Notes under the pieces: generated by a model
What the model was told of the DNA's origin: nothing
What the model saw: only the letters and a program-made list of their open reading frames with translations
Database searches by the model: none
Shown here: one piece after another, positions 10,200 to 20,824 of the stretch
Layout: every line of letters begins with the position of its first letter
How positions within the stretch are numbered: the stretch's first letter is position 1
Assembly: GCA_017506865.1 (NCBI GenBank)
Contig: JAFCMP010000554.1
Coordinates: 1-64,000 of the forward strand
DNA length: 64,000 nt
Direction of reading: 5' to 3'
Origin: Tribonema minus
Lineage: Eukaryota; Sar; Xanthophyceae; Tribonematales; Tribonemataceae
Program-made: the position numbers and the translations under genes

Positions 10200-12328
10200 A
10201 GTGTACAGCGCATATTGAAGTTACCCAGTGGTGGACGCTTGAGTGCACTGCTCGATCACTGGTGAATCATCTCTGGCACTGTGGTACGCTTCCCTCTGAA
10301 AGGCAATCGCGCTGCTGAAATCGCACTGATGTGCTGCTGCCGTTCTGTCGGTGCCTCTACGCAGGAGCTGGGCAAGAAGCCTGCCCAGAAGAGGGGGCGG
10401 TAAAGATGCCACACGCAGTCGTTGCCCATTTCACACAGCCAAGGCAGGGTGCCAAGATCTTGATCCGATAATGTACAGACTGTGAGCAATCATCATTGCG
10501 CTTTACAAGGTATCCCGTCTTGTCAACTTTGCCATTCTTGCCACTGCTGTGTGCCCGTGGCTTACAAATTCCGCATCAGCAAATGGCAACTTATAGCACC
10601 ATCCTTGCAACTTTCAAACACGGTGTGTATTCAATCTGCTTTGGGTTAGGTTTTGCTTTTCTGTGTGTTGCAATCGCTGTGATGAAGGTACAAGTACTTC
10701 TATGAGCTTTGATATCAATCACCTGGGCTTTTCGCGCCCTGAGCGAGGACAAAAAACAGCACAGTTGTGATATGCCTGTACTGCAACTGTGTGCTCGTAA
10801 AGTGCACTGTGACGTCACCTTAAAGCATGCGCAGGTATGAGAGCAGTTGCTGGGACTCATGCATGGCGGCTTGTTTGGACTTCAAATTCCCACGTGAACC
10901 GTCATACCTTCCTGTGGCGCAGAGTGCCGTACCATCCCTCATTAACTGTCTTGTGATCTGTCCACGACGGAGTACCACAGAGCAGTCATATTTTGGGCAC
11001 TGTGCTGCATGAGGACAGGCTTCATAGCGTCTGATGAAAGTAATGCAAGTATAAGCCCCTGGCTCTTGACAATTGTTGATTGGATCCACCAGCACTGCTG
11101 ATACGTCACAGCGCAACCTCAGAAGACGTTGGTGAAGGATCATGACCATGGTACATGAGCATTGTTTGGTGTCAGGCGAGCCTGCTTCTGCCACAGTAAA
11201 TGCCAACTGATGCACTTGTATGACCGAGTAGTTGGTCTGGTAGCATATACACACACTGGTGTGGTGAATGGCACGGCGTTCCATGACCGAATTTGGATGC
11301 AGCAACTACAAGAAGGCAGGCACCCTGATCAGTGAGCACTGGCAGTTTCTGCCCTCTGTTCACGACTCATCTGTATACACATCTAAGCTGTGAGGTACAC
11401 CACTTCCTGAACGCATCAGCCTCAAGTGAGGATGTATGTGTGAGGGAAAGCAGGGTACTACCAGGTGCAGGTGCAACTCTCATCGCGCAGTAGATGAGTT
11501 GCTGGCGCGAATGCAGACTTCAAGTTCAAGTGCGTGCTTGCATGATGCGTGCAGGTGCAACTCTCATCGCGCAGTAGATGAGAACTCATCTGAGTTGCTG
11601 ACGCGAGTGCAAACTTCAAGTTCAAGTGCGTGCTTGCATGATGCATGGTGGGCAGCAATGGACAGGGCCCTTTGTGACCACGGTCTGACGCTCTTCTCTC
11701 CGCATTGTCATGTCTGGATGGGCAGTGTGCCAAGGTATGTATAGTACCCGTCTGCACCAAAGCCGTTGAGTTGAACTTGAAGATGCAGTGGCACTGCGCT
11801 GCAACCGCTGCACGCATGCTCGCTTGGCACGCAGTGATTTTGCAGATGAAGTCAAGGTGCGGTGATTGATTCATGAGCACTGTCGAAGCGTGTAGGTGAT
11901 GTAGCATAGCAGTAGCGGAAGTGCACCATTGGCAATAGTACGTTCAGCGATGCCGCAGCGAAGTCGCATAGACGTGCATGGCTTCCTTCTATTTCAGCAT
12001 GTTCATTTCGGAAGGAACTGCGCCAGGTTGACCACAGAGCCTCGTATATGTACAACAACGAGCGGAGCACGCACACATGCATTTGACCAGAAGGGGCTAG
12101 CGTCGGCTTTCAAGTCTGTAACCCTCACTTCTCTCGCCATCTCACAGGGCGCAAAACATCAGTGTACACAGCGCGGCACGACGAACCGGCAACCGCCAGA
12201 GTGCGCAATTTCTACTGGGAGAGCGCCATGTTACGGCCCTTGGCACTGCAGGTGCCAACGCTGAGCGCACTGGCCCGAAACACTAGCTTATCAACTATGA
12301 CGCGGGGGGGGGGGGGGGGGGGAAGTGC
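10200..12328. other. Intergenic region, no gene recognised
   Basis: I see no convincing coding exon. It holds a partial copy of dispersed repeat B (about 10715-10750, minus orientation) and a tandem duplication of ~100 bp at about 11458-11645 (two copies of gcaactctcatcgcgcagta ... caagtgcgtgcttgcatgatg). A run of about 18 G starts near 12303, just beyond the stop codon of the minus-strand gene. Confidence 0.6.
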
Positions 12329-15300
12329 TCAGTACTGATTGCTCGTGCGGCTGCTGCTGCTGCTGCTGCTTGCGTCGTGCGGCGGCGCGCCCTGCGGCAG
12401 CTGCCGCATCGCATGAGAGAGCTGCGGTACCGCGGGCGTGGCCAGCATTCTAGGCCGCTGAGCAGCTGCGGCGGTAGCGCCAGCGCCGCCGCCGTCGCTG
12501 CCGCCGCCGCTGCAGCCCGCAGCAGCAAGCAGCGCCTCGCACATGACCTCGTGCTGCTGCTGCCGCCGCGACGACGGCGCAAGCGCGGCGGCACGCTGCT
12601 GCTGCTGCTGCTGCAGCTGGGCTCTCTCCTCGCCTGCCTGCTGCTGCCGCTGCTGCTGCTGCTGCTGCGGCGGCACCAGGCTCTGCATGGTCTGCATCTG
12701 CATCTGCAGCATCGCCTGCATCTCGGCACTCGCTGCCCGGCCGCCGCCAGCGCCGGCACCGGCGCCGCCGCTGCCGCCGCTGCTGCTGCCGCCGCCGCTG
12801 CCGTTGCCGCTGCGCGGACGCACGATGTTCGTGTGCCACTGCTGCTGCTGCTGCTGCTGCTGCTGTGGCGGCGGAAGCGGCGGCGACGCGCGCGGTTGGT
12901 GGTGCTGCTGCTGCTGCTGCGGAGCCTGCTGCGCAGCCAGCTCAGCGAGTTGCCACAGTTGGTCACGTCCATCGCGCGGAGCGGCGGCAGCAGCGGCGGT
13001 CGGCGGTGCGGGCTGATGCTGCGCAACCTGCTGCTGCTGCTGCTGCTGCTGCTGTGGCGGAGATGTGCGATGCTGCTGGCGCGCCTGAGGGTGATGCTGC
13101 AGTGGCTGCTGCTGCTGCCGTTGCTGCGCTTCGTTGCTGTGCTGCCGTTGCTGATGTTGTACGCCGTGCTGAGGCGGCTGCTGCTGCTGCTGCTGCTGCG
13201 GATGGTGTTGATGTTGGTGCTGGTCCTGCTGCGATTGTGGACGCTGCACCTGTAGAGGATGATTATACGACTGGTCTTGCTGTGAAAACTGCTCACGATG
13301 TAGCTGCTGCTGCTGCTGCTGCTGCTGTTGTTCTTGTTGGTGCTGCCGCGCCTGCTGCAGCAGCGAGTGCTGATCTTGTTGTTGCTGCTGCTGCTGCTGC
13401 TGCTGTTGTTGTTGATGCTGCCGTGCCTGCTGCAGCAGCGAGTGCTGATCTTGTTGCTGCTGCTGCCGCTGCTGCTGCTGCGCAAGGCGATGCTGCCGCT
13501 GCTGCTCCAGATGCTGCAGCATCAGCTGCTGCTGCTGCTGCCGCACGTGCTGCTGGCTGCCCGGTTCTTGGTGATTCAGTGCAGCCGCATGCTGAAGCTG
13601 CAGTAAGGGAACTGCCGCCTCCGGCACCGCCTTCAGCTCCTGGTACTGCTGCTGCTGCTGCAGCAGCTGCCGTGCGCGCTGCTGCTGCTGCTGCTGCTCC
13701 GCCTCCGCCTGCTGCAGCCTGACCAGGTGCTGCCGCTCCAGCGCTGCCAGTTGCTGCTGCTGCCGCCGCCGCAGCGCCTCCTCGTGCTTCTGCGCCGCGA
13801 GCTCTGCCATGCGGCGCTGCTCCTGCTGCTGCAGCACCGCTGCCGCCAGAGCGCGCTGCTGCTGCGCCTGCTGCTGCACCAGCGCCGCCCCTGGCGCCTG
13901 AGGCCAGTTCTGCAACTGCAGCTGAATGCCAACAGTCGCGTGTGGCGGCGTCGGCAGCGGCGGCACCGCGACCGCCGCTGAAGGCAGCGGCAGCGGCGGA
14001 ACCGCGGCGGCGGCGGGCACTGCCGCCTTGTACATTGCGCGCAGGCGCTGCTGGCGCGCCGCCTGCTGAGCCTCCGCCTGCTGCTGCGCTGCTGCCGCTG
14101 CCTGCTGCGCTGCTGCCGCGGCGACGTGGTCGCGCCCGTAAACGTCCCCCCCGCGGCGTCCGCGCTGCTGCTGCCGCTGCTGCTGCTGCGCTGCCGCAGC
14201 GGCGCCGCCTCCGCCGCCGAAGCCGCTGCGCGCGTGCAGCGGAAGGTTGTTCACGGCCTGCGCTGAGTGCGGCGGCAGCGGCGGAGCCCTGTCCTCGAGA
14301 AGCGAGCGCTCCGTCAAGAGCGACCGATTCGCGAGCAGCGACGTTTCGCCCAGCAGCAGGCGCTCGTGGCCGTGTGAGCCGGCGCGCGGCAGCGGCGGCC
14401 CTGGGAACAGCAGCTGCAGCTCCGCGGTGTCCGCTGCCACAGGCGCGCTGCCGCTGCCGCCGCTGCTGCTGCGCCGCAGGTGAGCGCTGCTGCCGCGAGG
14501 CAGCAACCCCGCCTGCTCCGCCACCTCGCCCCCAAAGCCCTCCGCAGCGGCGGCGCTGCCGCCGCCGCGCTGCTGCAGCTTCCGCTTGCCGCCGCCGCTG
14601 CTGCTGCGCTGCGCCGCCGCCGACTGCGGGGCCGTGTACGCGTCCGCTGCCGCTGCCGCCGCCGCTGCCATCGACTGCGATGGTCGCTTTACGACAGCAG
14701 GCGCCTTGCGCTTGCGCTGCAGTGGCGGCGGCGGCGGCAGCGCGGCGGCGCGGAGGTCGCGCGGCGGCCGCGTGCCGTGGTCCAGCAGCGGCAGCTCCGC
14801 AACGGCAGTGAGCGATGCTGCAATGGCCGGCGCTGCTGCTGCGTGCGGCGGCGGCGGCGCGTCAGCGAGCAACGCGAGGAAGTCCGGCGTGTCCTGAAGG
14901 GGGGGGGGGGGGGGGCGCAGGGGGGGGGCAAACAGGGGGGGGAGGGGGGATGAGTGCTGATGAGCGATGATGAGACAGCTTCGGGCGGGCTCGCGTCGGC
15001 CTTACACACTCGCCATCAATGCAGTGGAGCATCCTAAAGCAGACAGCTTGGAAGCATTGGATAGAGGGGGACGGGATGAGTGAGTGCTGATGATGGCACA
15101 GCCTTGCGCACTTGTGCAGCGGGCTGCCGTGGAGAGTGGCTGTGGGGGCAGCTGGCATGTTGTAGCGACAGGGGCTAGGGTTGCAGAAAGCAGGGCGGCC
15201 GGTGCTGCGGGAGGTGGGTGCACGAGCCTGCACGGGTGTGAATGCGGTGCAGGTCTGACTGTTGCAACTGCAGCCCCCAGTGCTGAGCACTGCTGTCGGC

Positions 15301-17300
15301 TGGTTTCGCGGCACGTGTCGACGTGGCAGGCGCACTGCAACGCCACGCTGGAGACGTGGGCCTGATGAGTTTTTCTGCTGGTCATTACGTGTGGTGCGAG
15401 TGCCTGCGCCTGTGCTGGCGCAAACGACGCGCGTTGCTGACACTGCTGCTGCTGCGATGCGCCGCGGGCTTACAGTGATGTGCACTATTGTTCAACGTTG
15501 TCAGCCCTTGTTGGAGCAACGAGCGAGATACTTTTTCAGATACATTCCTGCATTGCGGTCTTGATCAGGTTTTCCATGCTCCTGCACGGGTGCCTGCAGG
15601 TGATGCTGTTGCAGGCACTCGCACAAATGCGACTCTTACAGGGAGAGAGGGAGCAGATGATGTGGCAGAGTTGTTTTCCGTGATGTTGAATCTGGTGCAC
15701 AGTCTTTCTTTGTCAGCTGTTGCTGCTGGAGACTTCGGCGTGACGAAACATCACTGCGCTCTGCATAACTCCTGCGTACGCCCTTGCTTGCAAGAAGGCT
15801 GCTGTGACTTGTTGAGCGTCACCAATGCCGAATCGCCCTTGCCCTAGTAGGTACAAAAGGGTTGCCGCCGAGTCATGGCAGCGTGCTGTGCAGCCTCAAT
15901 GATGTGCCTGCCGACTTCAATTGGTAAATTCAACAACATGGCATGCCCGTAGCTGTTCGACCACACAGGATTGTCATGCCACTGGCAATGAGCAGCTGAT
16001 GTTGAAGGACGTACATGTGCTTACGAGAATGCGGGTGCCTTGAGAACCATCGCGGTTCCACGGTAAATGACGCCTGGACTTGCTTGCGCCGTGGCGCGCT
16101 GCGTAGCTACTTAGGGGTTTGGGTTACACCCAGCCAGATGCCCTAACTGGCTCTTGGAAACCACTGGTCGGGCGATGAGTCACTCATGCATTGAAGTGAC
16201 GTGTGCCGTACGAGACAAGCGCTGATATCCTCGATGTGCGCCTAGTGCCTAGCACCAACTGACGCACTTCAGCATCTCTGCTGAGTCTAAGAGAACCAGC
16301 GACAGGGGCCCGCATCATTCCATACACACCAATGGTGCTCGAGCTCAACCAAGAGCTCCGCTGATGCTCTTTTAATTGCAATGGGGTACGGCCATAAGAT
16401 GTAAGGTGTTGTGACAGGATCCATCAATGAACTCCGCCCCTGGGTCCCGTGACGCACGATCAGCGCAGCTCAGCTGCCAGAGGCCTGCACGGAACAGCTT
16501 GCTCATGTGCAACATTGCCTGACAGTTCTGTAAACAGCTTTGCTGTCTGACTGTCTGTTTGCGACATGCGCGCGCAAAAGCGCGTATCAGTGCAAGATTG
16601 AAGTTAAGGGTTGCAAATTTGGGGAGGGTTGCACCTTGTCAGCACCACTTCAGTGGCTTCGCCATCAATTGAAGATTGCTATAATGCTAAAAGGAAGGGC
16701 ATTCTTTACCTCAGAAACAGCCTCCACTGCCTCCTCTAGGCGCAACCTCCGCGCCCGTTGCACGACGCTCTCCTCCTCCTTGCTGTGATTCGCGAAGTCC
16801 CTCTTGGTCAGCAGCCTGGGATCGATCTCCAGATCCTCCTCGTCAGACTCCTCCAGCAGATTGACGTTATCATGGGGGCGCACGCCGACAGCAGCCGTTG
16901 CGTCGGCGTAGGCGAGAAACTTCCACAAACCCTGGCAGTAGCGTGGTGTCCACTTTAGTGAGTGCTTCTGCTGCAACTGCTGCGCTATGGCCGACCAGTC
17001 CAGCTGTGCAGGGCAGCGCTCGCGAGCGCTGGTCCCATCGAAACTGCTGCTGGTAGCATCATAGGTATGACATGATGTGTCGGTATTGTCACTTGACCTT
17101 TTGCAAGACAGGTCCTGTACTGTCTGCTCGAAGACGGTGGTGATGGTGTCGAGGAGAGCTTCGGCGTGATCGTATTCAAGTGTGCGGCCCAGGATGAGCG
17201 ATGTCGACTTGATGCGCTTGCTGCCGGCGCAGCTCCCATTGCTGACCAGCTTACTGCGCTTCCGCACTTCCGCTGCCAGCGTTGGCTGCATTTGGATCAT
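12329..17300 (-). CDS. SANT/Myb-like, glutamine/alanine-rich nuclear protein
   Basis: Two exons on the minus strand, 17300-16710 and 14893-12329, join in phase 0 to give about 1051 residues. Exon 1 (197 aa) holds a SANT/Myb-like segment around residues 100-135 (DWSAIAQQLQQ, KWTPRYCQGLWKFL) followed by an acidic stretch (LLEESDEEDLEIDP) and a basic helix. Exon 2 (854 aa) is dominated by Ala, Gln and His-Gln runs coded by CAG/GCG triplets, with a basic KRKRK-type patch near its start. A role as chromatin or transcription co-regulator is an inference from composition and the SANT-like motif. The donor is gtaaag and the acceptor follows a C-run. Extra small exons within the 1.8-kb intron are possible, and the ATG at 17300 is chosen as the first in frame. 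Confidence 0.7.
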
Positions 17301-17499
17301 GGCATCCCGCTACACATCGGCAGGACGGATGGGGCAGGCTGCTGCAGCGTTACGGCCAACTCACAGCAGGGCTTTTATGCCGCCGCTGCCACATACTTTG
17401 CCGCATGTCACCTCATCCTCTGTAGCGGCATAAAAGAAGAGACTTCACACTTCAAGCTGGGAACTTCAAACCGCGGAAGATCGATCAACCAAACTTGTG
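17301..17499. promoter_or_regulatory. Short region upstream of the SANT gene, possibly divergent
   Basis: About 200 bp between the minus-strand ATG at 17300 and a possible plus-strand small gene at 17500. No TATA-like element is obvious. Whether it is truly bidirectional depends on the weak plus-strand call. Confidence 0.3.
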
Positions 17500-17712
17500 A
17501 TGTTTCCGTGGGGAGCAGTGATTGTCGGTGGCGCCGTGTTTGCCGGACTCTCGCATATGGCGCAGACGCTGGCATCAACCCCGCTCATGCAGATGCAGCC
17601 GCCCGAGAGGGGCGTCAGCGTCAGCACTTCGGGTCAGCAATCTGTAATTTCTCCAGGCCAGCGTCGCGCGCCAGCGCCGCCGCGCAGGCGTGGAGCGCGC
17701 ACTGCTCGTTGA
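17500..17712 (+). CDS. Possible small single-pass membrane protein
   Basis: A 70-residue frame beginning MFPWGAVIVGGAVFAGLSHM, a plausible N-terminal transmembrane segment, followed by a polar, Arg-rich tail. The shape recalls small respiratory-complex accessory subunits of the MWFE type, but I cannot align it, and no splice or copy-array evidence supports it. It could be chance. Confidence 0.25.
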   Translation: MFPWGAVIVGGAVFAGLSHMAQTLASTPLMQMQPPERGVSVSTSGQQSVISPGQRRAPAPPRRRGARTAR

Positions 17713-17849
17713 GGAGCTTACAGACAATGAAGATTAGCAAGGGCGACGATGCGAAGGGAAGGGTCAAGAAGGCAAAGAATCTGCCAAGTGAGGGCCGGCT
17801 CTGTGCATGGCTGAGCCTGTGCAAGGTACTTGCAGTTGTATGATGTCTC

Positions 17850-20650
17850 GTTGCATCAATCAGCAATGAGATGATTACGGCTGCCATTCAATCGCGTTGT
17901 GCTTCGTTGATCCACCGTGCATGTGCCTCAGCCTCAAGCACCCCTGGGTACTTGGCTTAAGCAGATGGCACCAGTTACGTTTACAAGAAAAGGGACCATG
18001 ACAATCGTCACTGGCTGTAGCTTTACGATCTCGATTTGTCGCTGACAAGCGGTATCTGTTGATAGCCAAGCAGTTTTCGTGACTCGGCATGGCTTTAAAC
18101 CTTCACTGTTGTACAAGCACGCACCAGCAACTTGATGTGTGCTCGGTCGGCGCTACCCACACTTCATAGCACATGCCCCCCCTCCTGCCGCACTCGCTAA
18201 TATAAAGCATACTCATTTGACAGCAAGCTGCTTGTGCTTTTTTCGCGCATTATATGTAGCAGCATCTGTGACAGCCAGCTGCTTGTATTGGCTCTGCACA
18301 AAGTGCTGAACTACGCCATTTCTCGTAAATTAACGGTCGCCATATACGTGTGACCGCTTGCAGGTCCTTGTTGGTATGTTTCATTCTATCATAAATCTTC
18401 ACTGAGCTGGCAACTTGGGCAAGGGTTCCTTACTGTAAATTCACAACCTGTCAAAATCTGCGACGGAAGTGGTTTTTGACTACGTTTTTTTTTTTGCCTT
18501 GAGGCAAAGGGCTCCTGCTGTTGACTTTACAGCCCATCAAGCCTGCAAGCCACGTAAAGCGGACGCTGTGAGCGGGTACTCTGCGGAACTTAAAGCCAAC
18601 AAAGTCGCACTATCTCATGCTCCGAGCCTCACATGTGCGTGCTACTTCCACCGCAATCTGCTGGGCATGTTGTTCGTTAATGGCATACGCGCTCATTGCT
18701 GTGATCATTTCTTCAAACAGCTGAGAACACATTGAGCCTGCTGCAAGGTCGAGCCATGAAGTCAAGGACTTACCATTGATCACAAGTTCGGATAATGTTC
18801 GCTGTCGGACGGTTTCCTTGTTCTTGTGCTACTGCTCGAAGAGGTTCATGAACGTCGCAGGGCAGGGTCTGTGGGGGGGCGGTTATGTCAGGTCCTTTTG
18901 CAGTCATGGGGCAACTGGACTAGTGGTGACATGTGTGCAGTGCAGTCAAATGCCCATGTGTTTTGTGTGCCAGTGAGGTGCCAATGTGCCTGGCGATTTT
19001 GTGATATCTCATGCCATTTGCCATGTGATGACTGCGCGACTATGAAAATTTGCCTTGTTGCGCATTCCGCACCAGGATGCCGGCGTTCCACCACACGACA
19101 CATATCATCTGTCTGATGTACGCACTACGCATACCATGGCGTTCAGGTGCTTTTGACACGTTTGATGCTTCATGTTGCCTTCCACACAGTTTCATGCTGA
19201 GTGTGTTGATTTATCAAAATGTTTTCATTTTTCACAATGTTTTCGACCGAAAGCCTTCAAAATGTACCTGACCATGTCATACTAGATTGGACACTCCTCA
19301 AACATGTAGGCTGTCAGCATTGTGCTTGCGTTCTACAACGACAACTGCGCTTTGAGCGCAGCTTGCGCGCAGGCCCAGCCCCCAGCAGGGGGGGGGGTGA
19401 AACTATGGACCACAGAAGACCCCGAGCCACCCACTTTCTGTAAGAATACCCAGAGTCACTGGCAGAGTGGAACTGGCTGGCGCCGCCACTGCCGCATACT
19501 TTGTCGCATTCACCACTAGCCTTCATGGCATATGACCTTCGCACTTCAGCAAGCTGGAAATCCACTGTGCGGGGCGACAAATGATGCGAACGTGCCACGC
19601 ATGATTTGGCAATTGAGGGCACGTCATAATGGGGAATTGTGAAACCAGTTTTTGTAACGCATCGAGTACATCGAGTCACACGACATGTAGATTCCGTACA
19701 GCAAGCTTCAAGTTAGATGCCGTTCATCTGGGCTTTTTCGCGCCCTGAGCGAGAATTAATAGAAAGTACACCGAGAGATGGCGTCAGCACAGTGTACAAT
19801 CATGTTTTGTGAAAAAAACTGGACCAAATGTCAAGTGCGGCATTTTCATTGCTCCAGCACCTCTTCGTGTGTCCAACGCCATTTTCGTCGAGGATGCACG
19901 GCATCTACTTCAAGTATCAGAAAACGGAATATCTGTGTCACGTGTGACGATAGAATAAATGCGCTGTTGGCAGAAAGCTGCCTGTACATACTGCATGCGC
20001 TCCGCAGCAGCATCGCACATCCCCTGACGGAGGGGCGGTGACGCTGCAATGACAACTCCGCCCCATCCGCTGATACGGCGACTGCACTGTGTACATTGGC
20101 TTAAGGACACGAGTTCAAATTACTGTGATTGGGGTTACGTGTCATATGGGCAACCACTGGGAGAGGCGTTCACACGAGCATGTACCGCAGTTGCACAAGC
20201 TCCATTCAAAGCGCCGTCATTTGTGTTGCATCTCATTTTTTTTGCACAGTTGGACTGAACGCTTCCTGTGTTTTTGCGATGCACTGGCCTGCCACCACGG
20301 CGCGAAAGAAATGTATTCTACGAGTAAATAGGAAAGCAGGAGCTACATACACGCCCTCTGTCCCACAAGGAAACCGCCCTGTAGAACCTACACGCACAGC
20401 AGACAGCACGCAGCGGCTGCGGCTGCATCCCGTATGAACAACAGCGACTGCTGCTGCGCCAGCGAAACCGCTCTCTACACGCTGCGACGCCAAATGCCCC
20501 CTACGTTCACAACGACTGCACCACCGGCGCCGTTCCTCGCCTCCCCAGTTCACACCACGCAAAGGCACCGTCAGTGCGCAAAGATGCCCCCCCTCCTGAG
20601 CTGTGCCACACCACCAGACAGCAGCACTGCTCAACACAGCACCGTTCTCA
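17850..20650. other. Intergenic region, no gene recognised
   Basis: About 2.8 kb with only short unrelated open frames and no convincing exon. It contains dispersed repeat B copy 2 at 19675-19769. Short G runs occur at about 18872 and 19389. Confidence 0.5.
19675..19769 (-). repeat. Dispersed repeat B, copy 2
   Basis: Reverse complement of 6912-7006 over its whole length with only a few substitutions and one small indel. Flanking sequences are unrelated, so the ends are well defined, but no terminal inverted repeat is seen. Confidence 0.85.
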
Positions 20651-20790
20651 GTAGTGGTGGTGCTTGCTGGCGTCACCCAGCACGGACTTGGTGCCGATGT
20701 ACATGAACATAAAGCCGGCGACGACGAGCAGCAGTCTGTTGACGCCAGTTTCGCTGAGCCGTGCCACAGCACCAGACAGCAGCAGTGCTC
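20600..20790 (-). repeat. Copy of the transporter's terminal exon end and 3' flank
   Basis: A ~165-bp duplication downstream of the transporter stop: the minus strand repeats the last ~35 codons of the terminal exon (FMYIGTKSVLGDASKHHH then Tyr and TGA) plus adjoining 3' flank (gagctgtgccacaccaccag-like). It may act as alternative 3' sequence or be inert. Confidence 0.8.
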
Positions 20791-20824
20791 AGCCTAAGCA
20801 GCATGTGCAGCGCAGCGCAGTTCT

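Noticed and set aside
12377..14953. Several long plus-strand Ala/Leu/Cys-rich frames
   Set aside because: Antisense readings of the poly-Gln exon; open only because CAG/GCG repeats lack stops in other frames.
17166..17843. 225-codon plus-strand frame
   Set aside because: Antisense to the SANT-like exon over its first part and without recognisable motifs.
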